From Luzula sylvatica (taxonomy: Eukaryota > Streptophyta > Magnoliopsida > Poales > Juncaceae), in NCBI GenBank assembly GCA_946800325.1, contig OX326958.1:2304001-2368000 (forward strand): DNA of 64,000 bases, in the 5' to 3' direction. Made by a program: the position numbers and the translations under genes. The number at the start of each line of letters is the position of its first letter. Position 1 is the first letter of the stretch. Shown here piece by piece: positions 48,564-61,290 of the stretch. The notes beneath the pieces are model-generated. The model was not told the origin of the DNA. It ran no database searches and worked only from the letters and a program-made list of their open reading frames with translations.

Positions 48564-48603
<40 letters not shown>

Positions 48604-48615
48604 AAGGAATGGCAC

Positions 48616-50659
48616 TTTATTATTATTTATTTATTATTTATTATTGGGCTCGGGGTTCAGTTGTGACAATTAACAGCCAACACGGAGATCTGTATCAATT
48701 ACAAAGTTACAGGTCAATCTTACAAATTAATCCTCTTGAAAAACAAAATTATATTTTGTTTACTGTTATGTCCTTGCACTTCTGAAGTTTATTAAATTGC
48801 TCCTTCAGCTTCTGTTGGGCCCCCAAAAATGTGGCCCTTATATGATGAATATATTCTCTAGTCCATATTTGTTTAAGAAAGCAAAAAAATTGAAAGATTT
48901 TTGAAAAACAAATTTCTTTCATACAAACTGTTAATTTGTGTGTATAATTGTCAATATTTTAGCCAAATCTTGAAATAGCCCAATATGTTGATATAATAAC
49001 TGTCATGATCTTTTTTTTGTGGATGCGGGTCCCAGACATGCATTATCGGGTCTATTAGCAGATATCGGTACGATTAGATCTCGACAAATTTGAAGAAAGT
49101 TTGCATGAATATCAGTAACTATTGTGTGATTGAAGTACAAATTAGAATGTGATATTCGAAACATAAGTTTTGTGTGACTTGAGTTGAATTATCATTTATA
49201 AATGTTACTTCTATGGAACACTTTTAGAGAGACCGATATTTCCGATGTTTAATTTCATAAATATTTGGTAATTGTTAATAAAATATTGGAGAAAATCAAA
49301 CATAAAAACTACTTATTTTGTAAAAACAGTTTTTTCCAGCATGCAATATTGTGGGTTCGAGTTGGCTAAATACAACTTTTTTGCAAAATAAAAATTAACC
49401 TCATAATGGATCTTCTTTCCTACACGGAAACCAAAACTAAAATGATATTTTTTTTCTTGATTTATGGCAGAAGTACTGTTTGCAGAGATGCTTAGTAATC
49501 CATTGAAAATTTTCTTTCACCGTTCGATCATTATGCTTACAAATACAATGATATAATCAAGCATTGTGTTATGTATAACTAGATAAATGATATTTAACTT
49601 AGTCTTTGAAAATATATTTTTTATTTTAAATAGTTTGTAAGAATGAAAAATTTGTATATATGACTAGAATATTTACAAAAAAATAAGTTGTATGATGTGC
49701 ATATCAGATAAACAAAAATATTTGTATTGAACTTAGTTTATACACCTTCTCGGCCTGCACACTTTTAATAAACCATAACAAAATATAAACGCAGATAGAA
49801 AAACCAAAACATGATTGAATATTGATTAGTTTTTTCTTATTTTTTTTAATGATTGGAATTAAACATATTTATTCCTTTTTGTCAATACTTATTATCCCAT
49901 ATTTTTAAATGCGCTCGTTTTTTTAATGAAAAATAGTCATTCTCACTAAATTATTATTAAAATAAACAATAATATTTTTTTTATTTTCTACTCTTTAATA
50001 AAAAAATATCATGTCTTCCCTACTAGCGTCTAGAAGAAAGATAAATAGAATGATCCGAACAATGGTAGAAAATTGCGGAATATCATGGAAAATCAAGAAA
50101 AAGTTGATTCGCACTATTTTTAAATTAAATGTGAAATTGGTTTATTTTATAGAATAAAAAACTTTTTGTTATTCCATCTAATTGTGACGTGACAATATAA
50201 AACATTTTTTCTCTCATCTTTCTTGCCGATTCTCTTACACGCGAACTAAAAGAAATTACTCCTCCTTCTAGTTCTTCTCCGATGATCGATCCACTGACTT
50301 GTCTCCATCTTTTTTTTATTTTATTTTATTTTATTTTGATGCTGAATTATGGTGGATTATATGCACCATAACACAACCAAGGTCAAAATTGTGGTATCTA
50401 TACTTGGTTCTTACGGTTAAACTTTCAATATTGTGATTTTCGTTTTGTAATAAAATTGATGAATTTCATTGGTATTTTTGCAAAAATGCAAATGAGAAAC
50501 AAGATTTTACTTGTATAGTATAGATCTAGGAATCTTGAATATTTAATATCACTCAATTGAATTTTGCTTGATTGATTTTTTGAAAAAAAAAAATGAGACT
50601 ACTTGTGATATTGTATTTGCATTATGTTTAGACGTAATCTTTATCTTTATTTTCTCTAT
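48616..50659. other. AT-rich flank without a recognised gene
   Basis: 48616-48960 continues the sequence that flanked the LINE insertion site and is partly repeated at 50720-51230. The remainder is AT-rich with no clear feature. Confidence 0.5.
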
Positions 50660-51230
50660 TCAATGCCAATGGTGAGTGGACTTGTCTTCTTGTACGTTGA
50701 AATAAAGAATGGAACTTTATTATTGGGCTCGGAGTCAATTGCAACTTGCAACAAGAGGCCATTACTATTTCCCCGTTTCTCTCGCATTTCTTTAAAACTC
50801 AATTAACATCTTAATTAACACGATAAATTAACGATAAATATATAATTAATAACTTTTGAATATTTCTTATTGATTGTTAATTAGTAGGGATTTTCATTAC
50901 ATATCAATTTTTTATTAATTATACATTCATCATAAATTTACTATGTTAATTAAGACGTTAATCGAGATTGGAAAAAATGAGGAGGAAATGGAGGGAAAGG
51001 TGTTAATTTTCCTGGTAACAGTCAAAATTTCTCTTTCTTAAAAATAGTCCCTCGAATAAACAAATAATATATAATTTAACATTCACCTTGAGGCCCTTAA
51101 ACTTCTCATGTTTATCAAATTAGTCCTTGAACTTTTATTGGGCCTCCAAAGTGTGGCTTCATGACGAATATGTTTTTAAGAAAACAAAAACATAAAAATA
51201 ACCTTGAAAAAATATTTTTCTTTTGCTACA
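50660..51230. repeat. Duplicate of the kinase upstream region, without the LINE
   Basis: Aligns with 41850-41899 plus 48616-48960 read as one continuous sequence: GGTGAGT(A/G)GACTT, TGTACGTTGAAA, AAAG(A)GAATGG, then ACTTTATTATTGGGCTCGG. The LINE and one target duplication are missing here, so it acts as an empty site. Similarity resumes after a diverged central part at about 51070-51230. Confidence 0.8.
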
Positions 51231-51239
51231 AGTTCATAG

Positions 51240-54200
51240 GCAATTTTATTTTATATCGGGGAAAGCGTCTGGAAACGCATATTACAACTTAAAACAAATG
51301 AGTGTAAAAAATAAAAATAAAAATAAAAACACCAATAATCAAAAAGAAAATAATTACACTAATTGTCGGAAAATTACAATATCATTCTCCAGGATTCTTG
51401 GTATGTTGGCTACTTTATCGGCCTCCTTGTTTTCCTCCCTCGGTACATGTCGAAATGTGGGATCTTTGATCCTGATTGCATTATCATTCTTATCTTTTAC
51501 GATGAATGCAGTACCCGGGTTACCTTGTTGGTCTAAAGAGGCATCAATCCAACATAACAAATCTGAAAAAGATGGACTCAATTGGGTCTTTTTGGCCAGA
51601 TTATGACTCATATTCTTACTAAATGAAGCTGCCACTGTCCAGTTAGTTCGATAAAGAGTTTAAGTTCGAATTTGTGTTTTGGCCTCGAAAGATGCAATTG
51701 TTTCGGGTTTTCCTTAAAGAGATAAGAAAGTTCTCCATATATTGTTATTGCCATTATTGAATTGTAATTAAGGCAACGATTAGTTTCTTGTATTATTTCT
51801 TGTATTGGGTGGGAAATTAGTTATAAATAGAGGAATATGCTAGAATTTTATTCATTCCAACAAGTACAAACAATTGTATTATCTATTTCTCCAGTATAGT
51901 AAAATAGTTTAAGTGTCGACGGCCGTGATTTTTTTTCTTCGGAGTTTACACGTAAAAATATTTGTGTCTGTGTGTTGTTGTGTGTCTGCGACGACGATCC
52001 TAACATGGTTTCGGTAAGGATTGAAAGGATGGAAGAGAGCCATGTGAGCTTGGCATGTTGGCAGTCAAGGAGCAAATGCGAAACCGTGTCCGGATAATTT
52101 TTGCAAATTGGACAAATTGGAGATATCTCTACAAATTTGTTATGTAAAGAAGACATGGTTGGTAGAGAGCCATGTGAATCTTCGGTTGAATTCCGCTAGT
52201 TTGCCAGATAATATTCCACGGAAAATTATTATAAACTCTAATCTCGGAGCTTGTTTTCGGGATTTGAAACTTCTCCGAAAAAAAAATCCGATGTGCTGTT
52301 TTTACCGAAGAGGTACCATTCTCTACTTCTCGCCATATAAGTCGATCCGTTAGTTCGGAATCTCTATATGGATTGAAAGGAATCTCTATATGGATTGAAA
52401 GAAACAGAGCTTAGAGTTGGTTGGTTGGCCAGGTCCAGGAAAGAGAGTTTCAAAAAGTTGCAAATTCCATTCTTGTGAGTTGTGAGTTCATATTCCACAG
52501 ATTTTTGACATGAATTTTCTTTTGTGCCGCTGAATTGGGTCCGTATACTTCCCAACCCAATATCCATGGCTCACAAGGCTCGTGTTTTCTCTCCATTTCC
52601 GAGCATCCAAATAATTTTGTCCTGTAAAATTGGTCGAAATTTTCAGATAGTACATAATTTTTAAAAAAATTTAAAATTTTTGGGAGAGCGGTAGTACATA
52701 ATTTTGTAGTTATATCGTAAAATACACTGGCATAATCACATATATATACTATCGTTCAAAAATTTAGGAAGGACAACTGCCTACTTACTCCTTAGTACAT
52801 AATTTTGAAAGTGACTGTCACTAGTTGGTCACACCTCTTGGCTAGGGAGCGAGAGGTGTGGGGTTCAATTCCCGGCGGGGACACTGAATTATAGATTAAA
52901 TGTTAAATGAGTGAATATAGTATGTGGCCTACGGGTTTGTAATAAAAATAAAAAAAAATAAAAAATAAAAAAAAGGAGATTGTGTTTGGAAGGGGGACTT
53001 TGAGTCCTCTCCGAATTTACTCAAAAAAAAATTTCGTTGAGGTTAGACAGCTCTTGATTTTGGAAATAAAATCTAGAGGGAAATTGTAAAGTTCTAGCAT
53101 AGACCATCAAAACGACCATTCCAAGCGATCAAATGCTTTAACTAGGTCAACCGTAAGAGCAAATGAATGAGCTCTATAGTTTGACGTGTTGAAAGAGTGA
53201 ATAATTTCTTTTTTGAGGATTATGTTATCCTGGATGAGGCGCCCTTTTACGAAGCCGGCTTGGTTTATCGAGATGAGATTGCACACACTTATAGGGCGAT
53301 ACTCAGGTTACTTTTGTGGGGTTTTCGATTTTGGAACAAGAGAAATACGTGTGTCACCCAAACTATTAGGTAAGCGACTTGTACGAAAGAAATTTAAGAT
53401 TGCTTCTATGATTGCATGACCCATATAGAAAGGGCTATTTCGGAGATTTCTAAAGGAGCATTTCTGCATTTAACTCTTTATAGAAGCAAAATTCAAAAAA
53501 TAACTCCCTTTCTAAAAATATTCCAAAATAACCCAAAACGGGTTTTAAAATCCCACCGTTCATATTTATAAAATTTTCATTGAAATATGATATATTTCCC
53601 CAAACTTCACCATAACATCATCTATGATTTAATTAATACAATTAATTAAAATGATAATTAATACATGTTGACTGTTAACTTAATACATAATTAATATTTA
53701 TTCGAATTCATAAATTTGAATAAAATGGAACCACCAATTCTCTAAAAGCGGAGGCACACATAATTGGAAAGGATTCAGTGCGAAACCACCAATTCTCTAA
53801 TCAAAAAGTTCTGGAACAAGGGAGGCGCTTGATATTGGTTTGTAATAAGATCGGGTTGTGATCGCTGTTAAAACGGGGGAGGTGGAAGACCTCGGTTTCT
53901 GGGAAGCTAGAGCACCAATTTTGAGTCGCCATTGCTCGATCTAAGTGTTGGAGAATTAAGCCGCCTTGATATTGGTGGTTGGCCCATGCCATATATATGC
54001 GGGACCCTTGAAACCTAAGTCCATCAGACCTGTCCTAAAGATCATGTTGTTGAAGACGTTTGAGTTATGGTTTGTGCTCGTTCTATTTCGTCCCCACTTT
54101 TTGGGAAATCCAGATATTGCATTAAAATCGCCTACAGTGAGAAGTTTAGCATTTACGAGTGTCGAGTAGTGAACTATTTTCTTCCATATAGGGTTGTGTT

Positions 54201-54960
54201 GATGGTGTGGGTCGCCATAGACCGCAAATAAAGTCCATAACCGGGTTGAGATCAGCTGAAAATCATAATTTGTTGCGAGATGACTCTAGGGACTGCAATT
54301 ATGGGTAGTAAGACCGGGGATGTTATCCATTTCCCCAATCTATGATTCATTAGTTTTGAGATATTCATTCTACCATAATAGATTGGGCCTGTAGATAATT
54401 GCATGAGACGAGAGGGATCTGCGCATAACACATGTGAATATTAACACATGTGAATTAATTAACGTGATAATTAATATCTATATGGATTAACAAATGATAA
54501 TTAATATTTAAAGATTATTATTTTAATTTTTTTTGTTAATTGAGACGTAAATTAAATGGATTAATTAGGAAATTGAGGATATTTGATTCAAATTTGATGG
54601 CAAAGTATAATTTCCCAAAAGATAACATCTTTTCTTCGTTATTTTTCTGTATGAACCTGGTGTATCGACAAATTGTGTGGACCAGCACCGTGAATTGTCT
54701 AGGTTCAAAATCGGGGGATTGAGAGCAGAAGAGAATGAGACCGTCGAAGATAGAAAGGGGAGGTTTAAATCAGCATGATAGAGTAGGTTCAAAATGATTA
54801 GATTTAAATCGCCATGGAAGGCAATCGCCATGGAAGAAGAGTTAGGTTCAATTCAATTAAGAAAAGGGTGAAATCGCCATGGAAAATTGCGTTTCACTTT
54901 TTTAAAATCGCCATGAAATCGCCATGGAAAAAGGTGAAAAATAAATTTCTAAGCTGAATA
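51240..54960 (-). pseudogene. Decayed LINE of the same clade as 41900-48598
   Basis: On the minus strand, in order from the high coordinate: a leader with repeated CCATGGCGATTT motifs (54800-54950), endonuclease pieces (about 54090-54250, with GDFNAI and LWTLFAVYGDPH), SDHNPIL (53801-53992), reverse transcriptase pieces (53130-53290, INQAGFVKGRLIQDN and KAFDRLEW), zinc region (51848-52156, CPICKNYPDTVSHLLLDC) and RNase H tail (51354-51635, PREENKEADKVAN). ORF1 and much of ORF2 are missing and frames are broken throughout. Not functional. Confidence 0.8.
52815..52970 (+). mobile_element. Possible tRNA-derived SINE inside the LINE remnant
   Basis: A B-box-like GGGGTTCAATTCCCGGC (about 52860-52876) follows an A-box-like TCACTAGTTGGTCACACC (about 52818-52835), then unrelated sequence and an A-rich 3' end (52941-52975). 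The target duplication was not found, and the left edge is approximate. Confidence 0.5.
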
Positions 54961-55711
54961 TATATATATATATATAGGGAGGGGTTCCATGGAGTCCTTA
55001 TTTGAAGTATTTTCTATCGAAGCAATATTTTCTATGTTTAGTTTCATACATATAAATTTGATGATAGTTAATAAGACACTAGTGGGTTCCTCGCCCCGTT
55101 TCGGTGTTATATAATTTAAATTTATTATTATTAATTAATGAATAATTGATTATTTTAATTTAATATCAATATTTTTATTTTTTGTTAGATTGTTTTATCA
55201 ATATTGTATGCATGTAGAAAAGTAAACTATATATATTTTTGGAATACATATGACTTTACGCTAAATTTTTTTAACTATATATATTTATAATCATTCTTTT
55301 TTATCAATTAAATAATCAACGTAAATTGTATTTCTTCTGATTACCGCATAAATATTTTAACATGTCTATAATATATTTTGTCGACAACAAATTACAAAAA
55401 TCCAACGTAGCACGATATATTTTCCGGACATTATTAATTTTGGAATAATATAATGTATAATTATCTTAGCATGTATGTACTTTATCAACAATAATTAAAC
55501 AACAATAATTAAAGAAGAGACCAATGTTATGTTGTACTAACAAATCAAAAGAAAAATCACAACCTTATGTTGTACTAATAAATTTTTAACCATTTGTTAT
55601 AACTTATAATTCATATATTACCATAAACAAATATTGCTTTGTTAATATTTTAATTGATTAAATTTTTTTTTATAAAAAATGGAAGTCAATCTTAAAGAAA
55701 CATGCACACAA
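54961..55711. other. AT-rich intergenic DNA
   Basis: A short TA run (54958-54974), then AT-rich sequence without gene or clear repeat. Confidence 0.5.
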
Positions 55712-55812
55712 AAAAAAAATGCTCATAGTTGGGATTGAACCCTCGTGGGCTCAATAACAGGCCATTGGATCAACCAATTGAGCTACAACAATTGGATCTA
55801 CCATAGGCCATC
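55712..55812 (-). mobile_element. T-tailed tRNA-derived SINE
   Basis: On the minus strand, an A-box-like TAGCTCAATTGG, then a B-box GGGTTCAATCCC, then about 15 bp and a T-run (A-run 55716-55726 on the plus strand). Some plant SINEs (Au and p-SINE1 types) end in T runs rather than poly(A). The sequence does not fold into a full tRNA, so it is not called as a tRNA gene. Confidence 0.6.
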
Positions 55813-56292
55813 TTGTTTTTGTGTTCTGTACTTTCTAATAACACCTATATTTTGACGGTGAGATTTCATTAAACTTTAAAGAGAAGTATTAAAGCATTAA
55901 TAATTGGAGAAAACAAAATATAAAAGGTATACTTGAAGAACACTCATTTACGACTACTATCTTCCAAAAAAGCTTAATTAGATTTCGATTGGTAACTTTT
56001 TATAAGAAAAAGAAACCCATCTTCAACATACAACTTAATTGGATTTCGCTTGGTTAACTTTTTATATAAAAGGAAACAAAACAGTTAAATTATATTTGCA
56101 ATATAAATAAATTATTGTCCTTTCATTTTTCTTTTAGTTTCAAATAGTCGCAATAAAAATAATAATTTGATTTGACAAAAACTAAGGATATTTTGCTCAT
56201 TGTTAACTATTTGTATTATTTCAACCATTTTTTCACTAAATAATTCTAATTCAATTCATTTTACTCACACATAAAATCTGAATTAATCCCAT
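55813..56292. other. AT-rich spacer, likely 3' UTR of the zinc-finger gene near its end
   Basis: No ORF of interest. The part near 56200-56292 would be the 3' UTR of the gene on the minus strand. Confidence 0.4.
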
Positions 56293-58409
56293 TTATCTGC
56301 TCATTACATTAAAAAAATTAATAAACTTTTGGATCAAAGTCGTCAAACTTTTCATGCCAACCAATGCCGCGCCACCTGGATCCTGTAATTTCTCAATAAT
56401 ACAACTAACAGCACCAATGCATCGAATAAATTTTATAATCATACTTATTTTAACAAAAAAAAAAACACAACACAAACACGGTTTAAAAAAAACAAAAATT
56501 AGTAACAATAACACAACACACGAATTACCAAGTACGACTTATTATTATTATTATTAGCCCATAATAATGAATAATAATAATGATCTGAAGAATAAGACTG
56601 AACCAACACGACACCATTGACACCTAGAGAGAGAGAGAGACACACACAAAGACACTGACACATCCTTTCACTTTGACCCACCACCTATTTTTGACTCACT
56701 GAAACAGTAAAACCACTTACAAAAATTAACATTTAGACTCGATTACCAACGAGTGAATAATAATAAGGGGGAGAGAGAGAAAAAGAACCTGATCAGGAGA
56801 GAGAGAGTTGCTATTAGGGTTAGGGTTAGAAGAAGCGTCGATCTGTCTTTCCGCGCCACAATTCTGACGATTGCATTTCGTTCTGAATGGGTAATTTATA
56901 TTATCGCATTTCTCACACTTCCAGCTCCCTTCTGGCGTCTTCGGTTGCGGTTCTGCGAATCATAACTTTGTCAAAAAAAAAAAAATTGGATTCGAAATTT
57001 TAAAGTTTATATTTTTCATGTGGCCTTACTCGAACCCTTGGAATTCTCCGAATTTAGACCCTGCAATTAAGCATATGGAAAATGATTTATTTTGTAATTA
57101 CAAAATAAATCAATTAAAAAAAAAATGTACCACATTTTCGGGGCGAGGAGTGTTGCATTTCCTCATGTTGCATACGGTACGGAAAGAGAAATTGACGTTA
57201 CCACACGTAGGGCATTTCCAATCGTTTTCTCTTCCTTCTCCTATACGCCAATTTTCCATAATTACAAAAATAACCTTCTGAAACCAAAAGAAAAAAAAAT
57301 AGAATTTGTACCTGCATTCTTCTTGTGGGAGTTCTCTTCTAGATATGGTGCGGGCCTTGCACCCTACACATTAATTTATTCGATCTTATAAATATTTGAA
57401 TTTAAGAGCTAAAAGATAAATCAATAATGTTTTTATTTACGTACCATAGCACCGTGATTGACGTGCAAACTCAATCCGTACCGTTCGGCGAGAGGCGACG
57501 TACCATACATCCCCCCTTCAATCACATCAAAAGAAAAACCAAAATTTCACAAATACCCTTTCAAAACCTCAAAATATCATAAATACCCGTACGTACCTGA
57601 ACCGAAGATCGAGCTGGCGGTATAGGGCAAATGGTGAGGAGCGGCACTATAAGGACTCCCCAAAGAAGAAGAGAAACGGCTAGTATACCCGTAAGGAGGA
57701 GGAGGATACGGTGAAGGAGGCATGTGGTGGTGGCGGTGGTGGTCGAAAGGTACAGGTGGCGGCACCGCAGGACCCGAATTGTAGAGGGACGAACCATATG
57801 GAGGTGGCGGCCCGTACATCGACCCCATGTATCGTGGCGGCGTTAGAATCAAACCCAATGGCCTTTGAATCATTGGCTTCTATTCAAAAGAAAATTAAAG
57901 AAAATTAAAAAAATAATGATAATTTGTGAGTAGAGAAAAGGACGGACCGAATTGTGCTCAGCGGGTCTTGATTGGTTGCAGTTACGCATGTTACAAGTGG
58001 TTCGGAAAGAGAAATTGACGTTTCCGCAACTAGGGCACGTCCAATCATCCTCGCGTCTCCCACCTAATTTTGTTTCGAGAATTTGGAATAGGAAGCAATT
58101 AGCATTTCATTTTGAGTTGAGTTGAAGGTAAAATGGTTCATACCGTCAGTACGAGCCCTCTTGCCAGCAGTAGAATTTCGATTATCCACCTAAAAGAAAA
58201 AAAGACGTAAAATTCGAATCAATTGAAAAGATTAAGGTCGAATAATTGAAGTTGGATTGCAGCCAAGAATCAGTAACAAGTAACGAGTATTACTACAATG
58301 AACCACGATTTATTAGCGAAATTCCTAAGCTAAGCTATATGGTAAGGTTTAAACTATGAATCTGCTGTGGGAACGAAGAGATGAAAATAATATGAATTAC
58401 CTGAGACAT
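56293..58409 (-). CDS. Protein with three RanBP2-type zinc fingers (At1g67325-like)
   Basis: Ten exons, all phase-consistent: 58409-58401, 58189-58144, 58063-57948, 57879-57597, 57515-57445, 57363-57312, 57240-57131, 57060-57030, 56952-56789, 56382-56293; 323 residues. N-terminus MSQVDNRNSTAGKRARTDG. Finger 1: W26-C28-C31-C42-C47 (DWTCPSCGNVNFSFRTTC). A low-complexity Pro/Tyr/His/Ser-rich linker follows (about 58-160). Finger 2: W200 to C221 (DWKCPTCGNVNFSFRTVC). Finger 3: W250 to C271 (SWKCEKCDNINYPFRTKC). These fingers often bind single-stranded RNA, so an RNA-processing or RNA-binding role is inferred. A 31-bp microexon joins finger 2 to finger 3. The choice of donor in exon 7 (57131 or 57134) and the last exon are the least certain parts. 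Confidence 0.85.
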
Positions 58410-58734
58410 GATGAATCTTGTGCTTTGTCTCTTTGTACTTGTCGATCGAGATCTCTGGATTTCTCAGTTCCACGGTAGAATAGCAGGAGTGGAAAGTGAG
58501 TAGTTAAAAAATGGCGGATAAGTCGGCGGATTAGGGTTTCATAGATGCCAGAGAAAGAATGTATGGGTGATCAGAAGTCCGTCATCTTCTCCGGTTAGAT
58601 GAAACTGGAGATGTCCTTTCAAACGAAACATAGATTAGATTAGATAGATCATAGAGATACAGTGTACTGTAGTGAATGTGCACTGTATTTTAAATTAAAC
58701 AAATTCCAATATAACTTTATTTTTCCATATAATA
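58410..58734. other. Upstream region of the zinc-finger gene
   Basis: Leader and promoter region, GC-richer near the start. No clear TATA box was chosen. Confidence 0.4.
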
Positions 58735-59900
58735 TTTATTTTTAAATTATTTTCAATCTTATGTCATGTGAAAAATTATAATTTACATCTATTTTTTTAT
58801 TATATAGTCAAATTTAATTTAATAGTATTTAATTTTCACTTACCATTCTAAAAAAAGAGTCGAAGAGATTACATATGTAACTTGGATATTATTGGGTTTC
58901 CAGATGATGTATCTAGAAAATGAGAGTTGAGAAAATGAAAAAAAAATATATTTCTGATTTCTCCCTCCATAAATAACAATATTCAAAAGTCTATTATTTA
59001 AATGTGCATTTTTTGCATTTTATTTTCTTAATATATTTACAAATTCAAATTATACAAACTAGTATGTATGAACAACGAATTTCAACAGGACAGGGCAGGT
59101 TCGGGTAAGCTTCCCCCATACCCGTACCAGAACAAAAAATAACCGCCGGTAAAAAAATTTCCCCCGTATCCGAACCCGTTGGTAAATGTATATCCTTGGG
59201 TATTACCCGTTTCTCGAAAATATAAAAAAAAATACATTAAAATCCTACAAAATCACCGACAAGATAATGTTCAAAAAAAATCTGAATAATTATTTTACAA
59301 ATAAATAAAATCACTAACAATTCTAAATACATAAAAAAAAATAACATGTTCAAATACATTAAGAATTGAAATACTGCAAATAATTAAGATAAAACGTCCC
59401 AAATGTTCAAATTATCGGGTATTTCCGAACATTTTTTGGGTATTTGTCGGGTACTGGTTCAGGATACCCGCAGGCAGGTAGTACTAACCATATACCCGAC
59501 AAGAACCCGTCGCGGTTTTTTTTTCCGGAGATTACCCGATTCGCTGGTATTTTTCGGGTATTACCCGTTCGATAGACATCCCTAGTATGAACTATGTATA
59601 TGAATGTTAATACAAAGAGAAATTTCAAAAGAGTATAATTGATGGATTTTTAAAATTAAAGTTCTAAAAGTAATATTAATTTATATTGTATGTTTTATAA
59701 TATTATATATTAACTTATTCGTATTTCATGTATACATTTTTCATTTTCCATTACATTTATATTTGATCACGTAATCTTATGTGAAATAATATGTAGTTGT
59801 ATAAATTTAGTTTCAAGTGAATCTAGCCAATAATAAAAGTTCACGTCATTAATATAGGATGACGTGTCCGTCTAAAAATGTTTAAAACATGTTGTAAATA
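58735..59900. repeat. Segmental repeat with a hAT MITE, copy 1
   Basis: Shares blocks in order with 60240-61290 and 63005-64000: TCAAATTTAATTTAATAGTA, TTTTCACTTA, GTCTATTATTTAAATGTGCATTTTTTGCATT, then the hAT MITE, then AGAGAAATTTCAAAAGAGT and TGATCACGTAATCTTATGTG. Confidence 0.8.
59074..59584. mobile_element. hAT-like MITE, copy 1
   Basis: Flanked by GTATGAAC at 59066-59073 and 59585-59592 (8 bp). The right end is TAGACATCCCTA and the interior has CGGGTATTACCCG-type motifs. No transposase. Confidence 0.8.
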
Positions 59901-60239
59901 AGGACAGACAAATCAATAATTAATCGATGATCCAAATTTTATCTTATATCATAATTTAATGGTTAAAATGAGTGATGGCGCGGCTCAAATAAATTGCACA
60001 GAGTTGGTTCAAAATACGCTGGCTATGGGTGAAATGTATGCAAATTTTATTAATATTGTAGTATAACTAATCATAATTTAATTATACCCATGGAAATTTA
60101 ATTATTTTCTTTGAAGATCATTCACGATTTTATTGTGCAAATAAATTTTTACTTTAGCGTATAATTGATTTTTTCACTTGAATTTAACTAATTTTAAAAA
60201 TATTATGCCGTAACAAATAAAATGAAACATTTAATAGTA

Positions 60240-61290
60240 ATTTGACAATTTAATTTTTACCTTCCTTTTAAAATGAAGTTCAAGAGATCATATTTGTAAT
60301 TTGGATATGTATTGTGTTTCTAGATTTTGTGGTTTTATGTTCAAATGAGTTTAAGAACATGGATGAAAATTATTGTTCTTGATCTAAATATTTAAAAGTC
60401 TATTATTTAAATGTGCATTTTTTGCATTCTATTTTCTTGTATATTTACAAATTCAAGTTATACTAGTATGTATGAACTACGAATTTCAACGGGACGGGGC
60501 GGGTTCGGGTAAGCTTCCCCCATGCCCGTACCAGAACAAAAAATACCCGCCGGTAAAAAAAAATTCCCCGTATCCGAACCCGTTGGTAAATGTATACCCT
60601 TGGATATTACCCGTTTCCCGAAAATATTAAAAAAAATACATTAAAATCCTACAAAATCACCGACAAGATAATTTTCAAAAAAAATCTGAATAATTATTTT
60701 ACAAATAAATAAAATCACTAACAATTCTAAATACAAAAAAAAAACAACATGTTCATATACATTAAGAATTGAAATACTACAAATAATTAAGATAAAACGC
60801 CCCAAATGTTCAAATTATCGGGTATTTTCGAATATTTTTTGGGTATTTGTCGGGTACTGGTTCAGGATACCCGCAGGCAGGTAGTACTAACCATGTACCC
60901 GACAAGAACCCGTCTCGGGTTTTTTTTCGGAGATTACCCGATTCACTGGTATTTTTTGGGTATTACCCGTTCGATAGACATCCCTAGTATGAACTATATA
61001 TATGAATGCTAATGCAAAGAGAAATTTCAAAAGAGTCTATTTGATGGATTTTTAAAATTAAAGTTCTAAAAGTAATATCGATTTATATTGTATGTTTTAT
61101 AATATTATATATTGACTTATTCGTATTTCATGTATACATTTTTCATTTTCCATTACATTTACATTTGATCACGTAATCTTATGTGAAATAATATGTAGTT
61201 GTATAAACTTAGTTTCAAGTGAATCTAGCCAATAATAAAAGTTCACGTCATTAATATAGGATGACGTGTCCGTCTAAAAATGTTTAAAAT
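60240..61290. repeat. Segmental repeat with a hAT MITE, copy 2
   Basis: Near-identical over the MITE and the following 300 bp to 58735-59900; somewhat diverged before it. Confidence 0.8.
60478..60986. mobile_element. hAT-like MITE, copy 2
   Basis: Same element as copy 1. Flanks are the same GTATGAAC (60470-60477 and 60987-60994), so the pair arose by duplication after insertion. Confidence 0.8.

Larger units (their letters stand above)
41900..48598 (+). mobile_element. L1-type LINE with two intact ORFs, recent insertion
   Basis: The 17-bp duplication AAAGAAAGGAATGGCAC lies at 41883-41899 and 48599-48615. The poly(A) tail is 37 A long (48565-48601, the last few overlapping the duplication). 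ORF1 and ORF2 are both open. A leader of about 160 bp and a short 3' UTR complete an element of about 6.7 kb. No insertion, stop or frameshift is seen. It is head-to-head with the STK16-like kinase. Confidence 0.95.

Noticed and set aside
55712..55812. tRNA gene
   Set aside because: A and B boxes are present but acceptor and anticodon stems do not pair, and the sequence ends in a T-run at SINE distance.
59403..61012. Two similar 60-68 residue ORFs starting MFKLSGI
   Set aside because: They are the translated interior of the hAT MITE copies; similarity reflects duplication, not selection.
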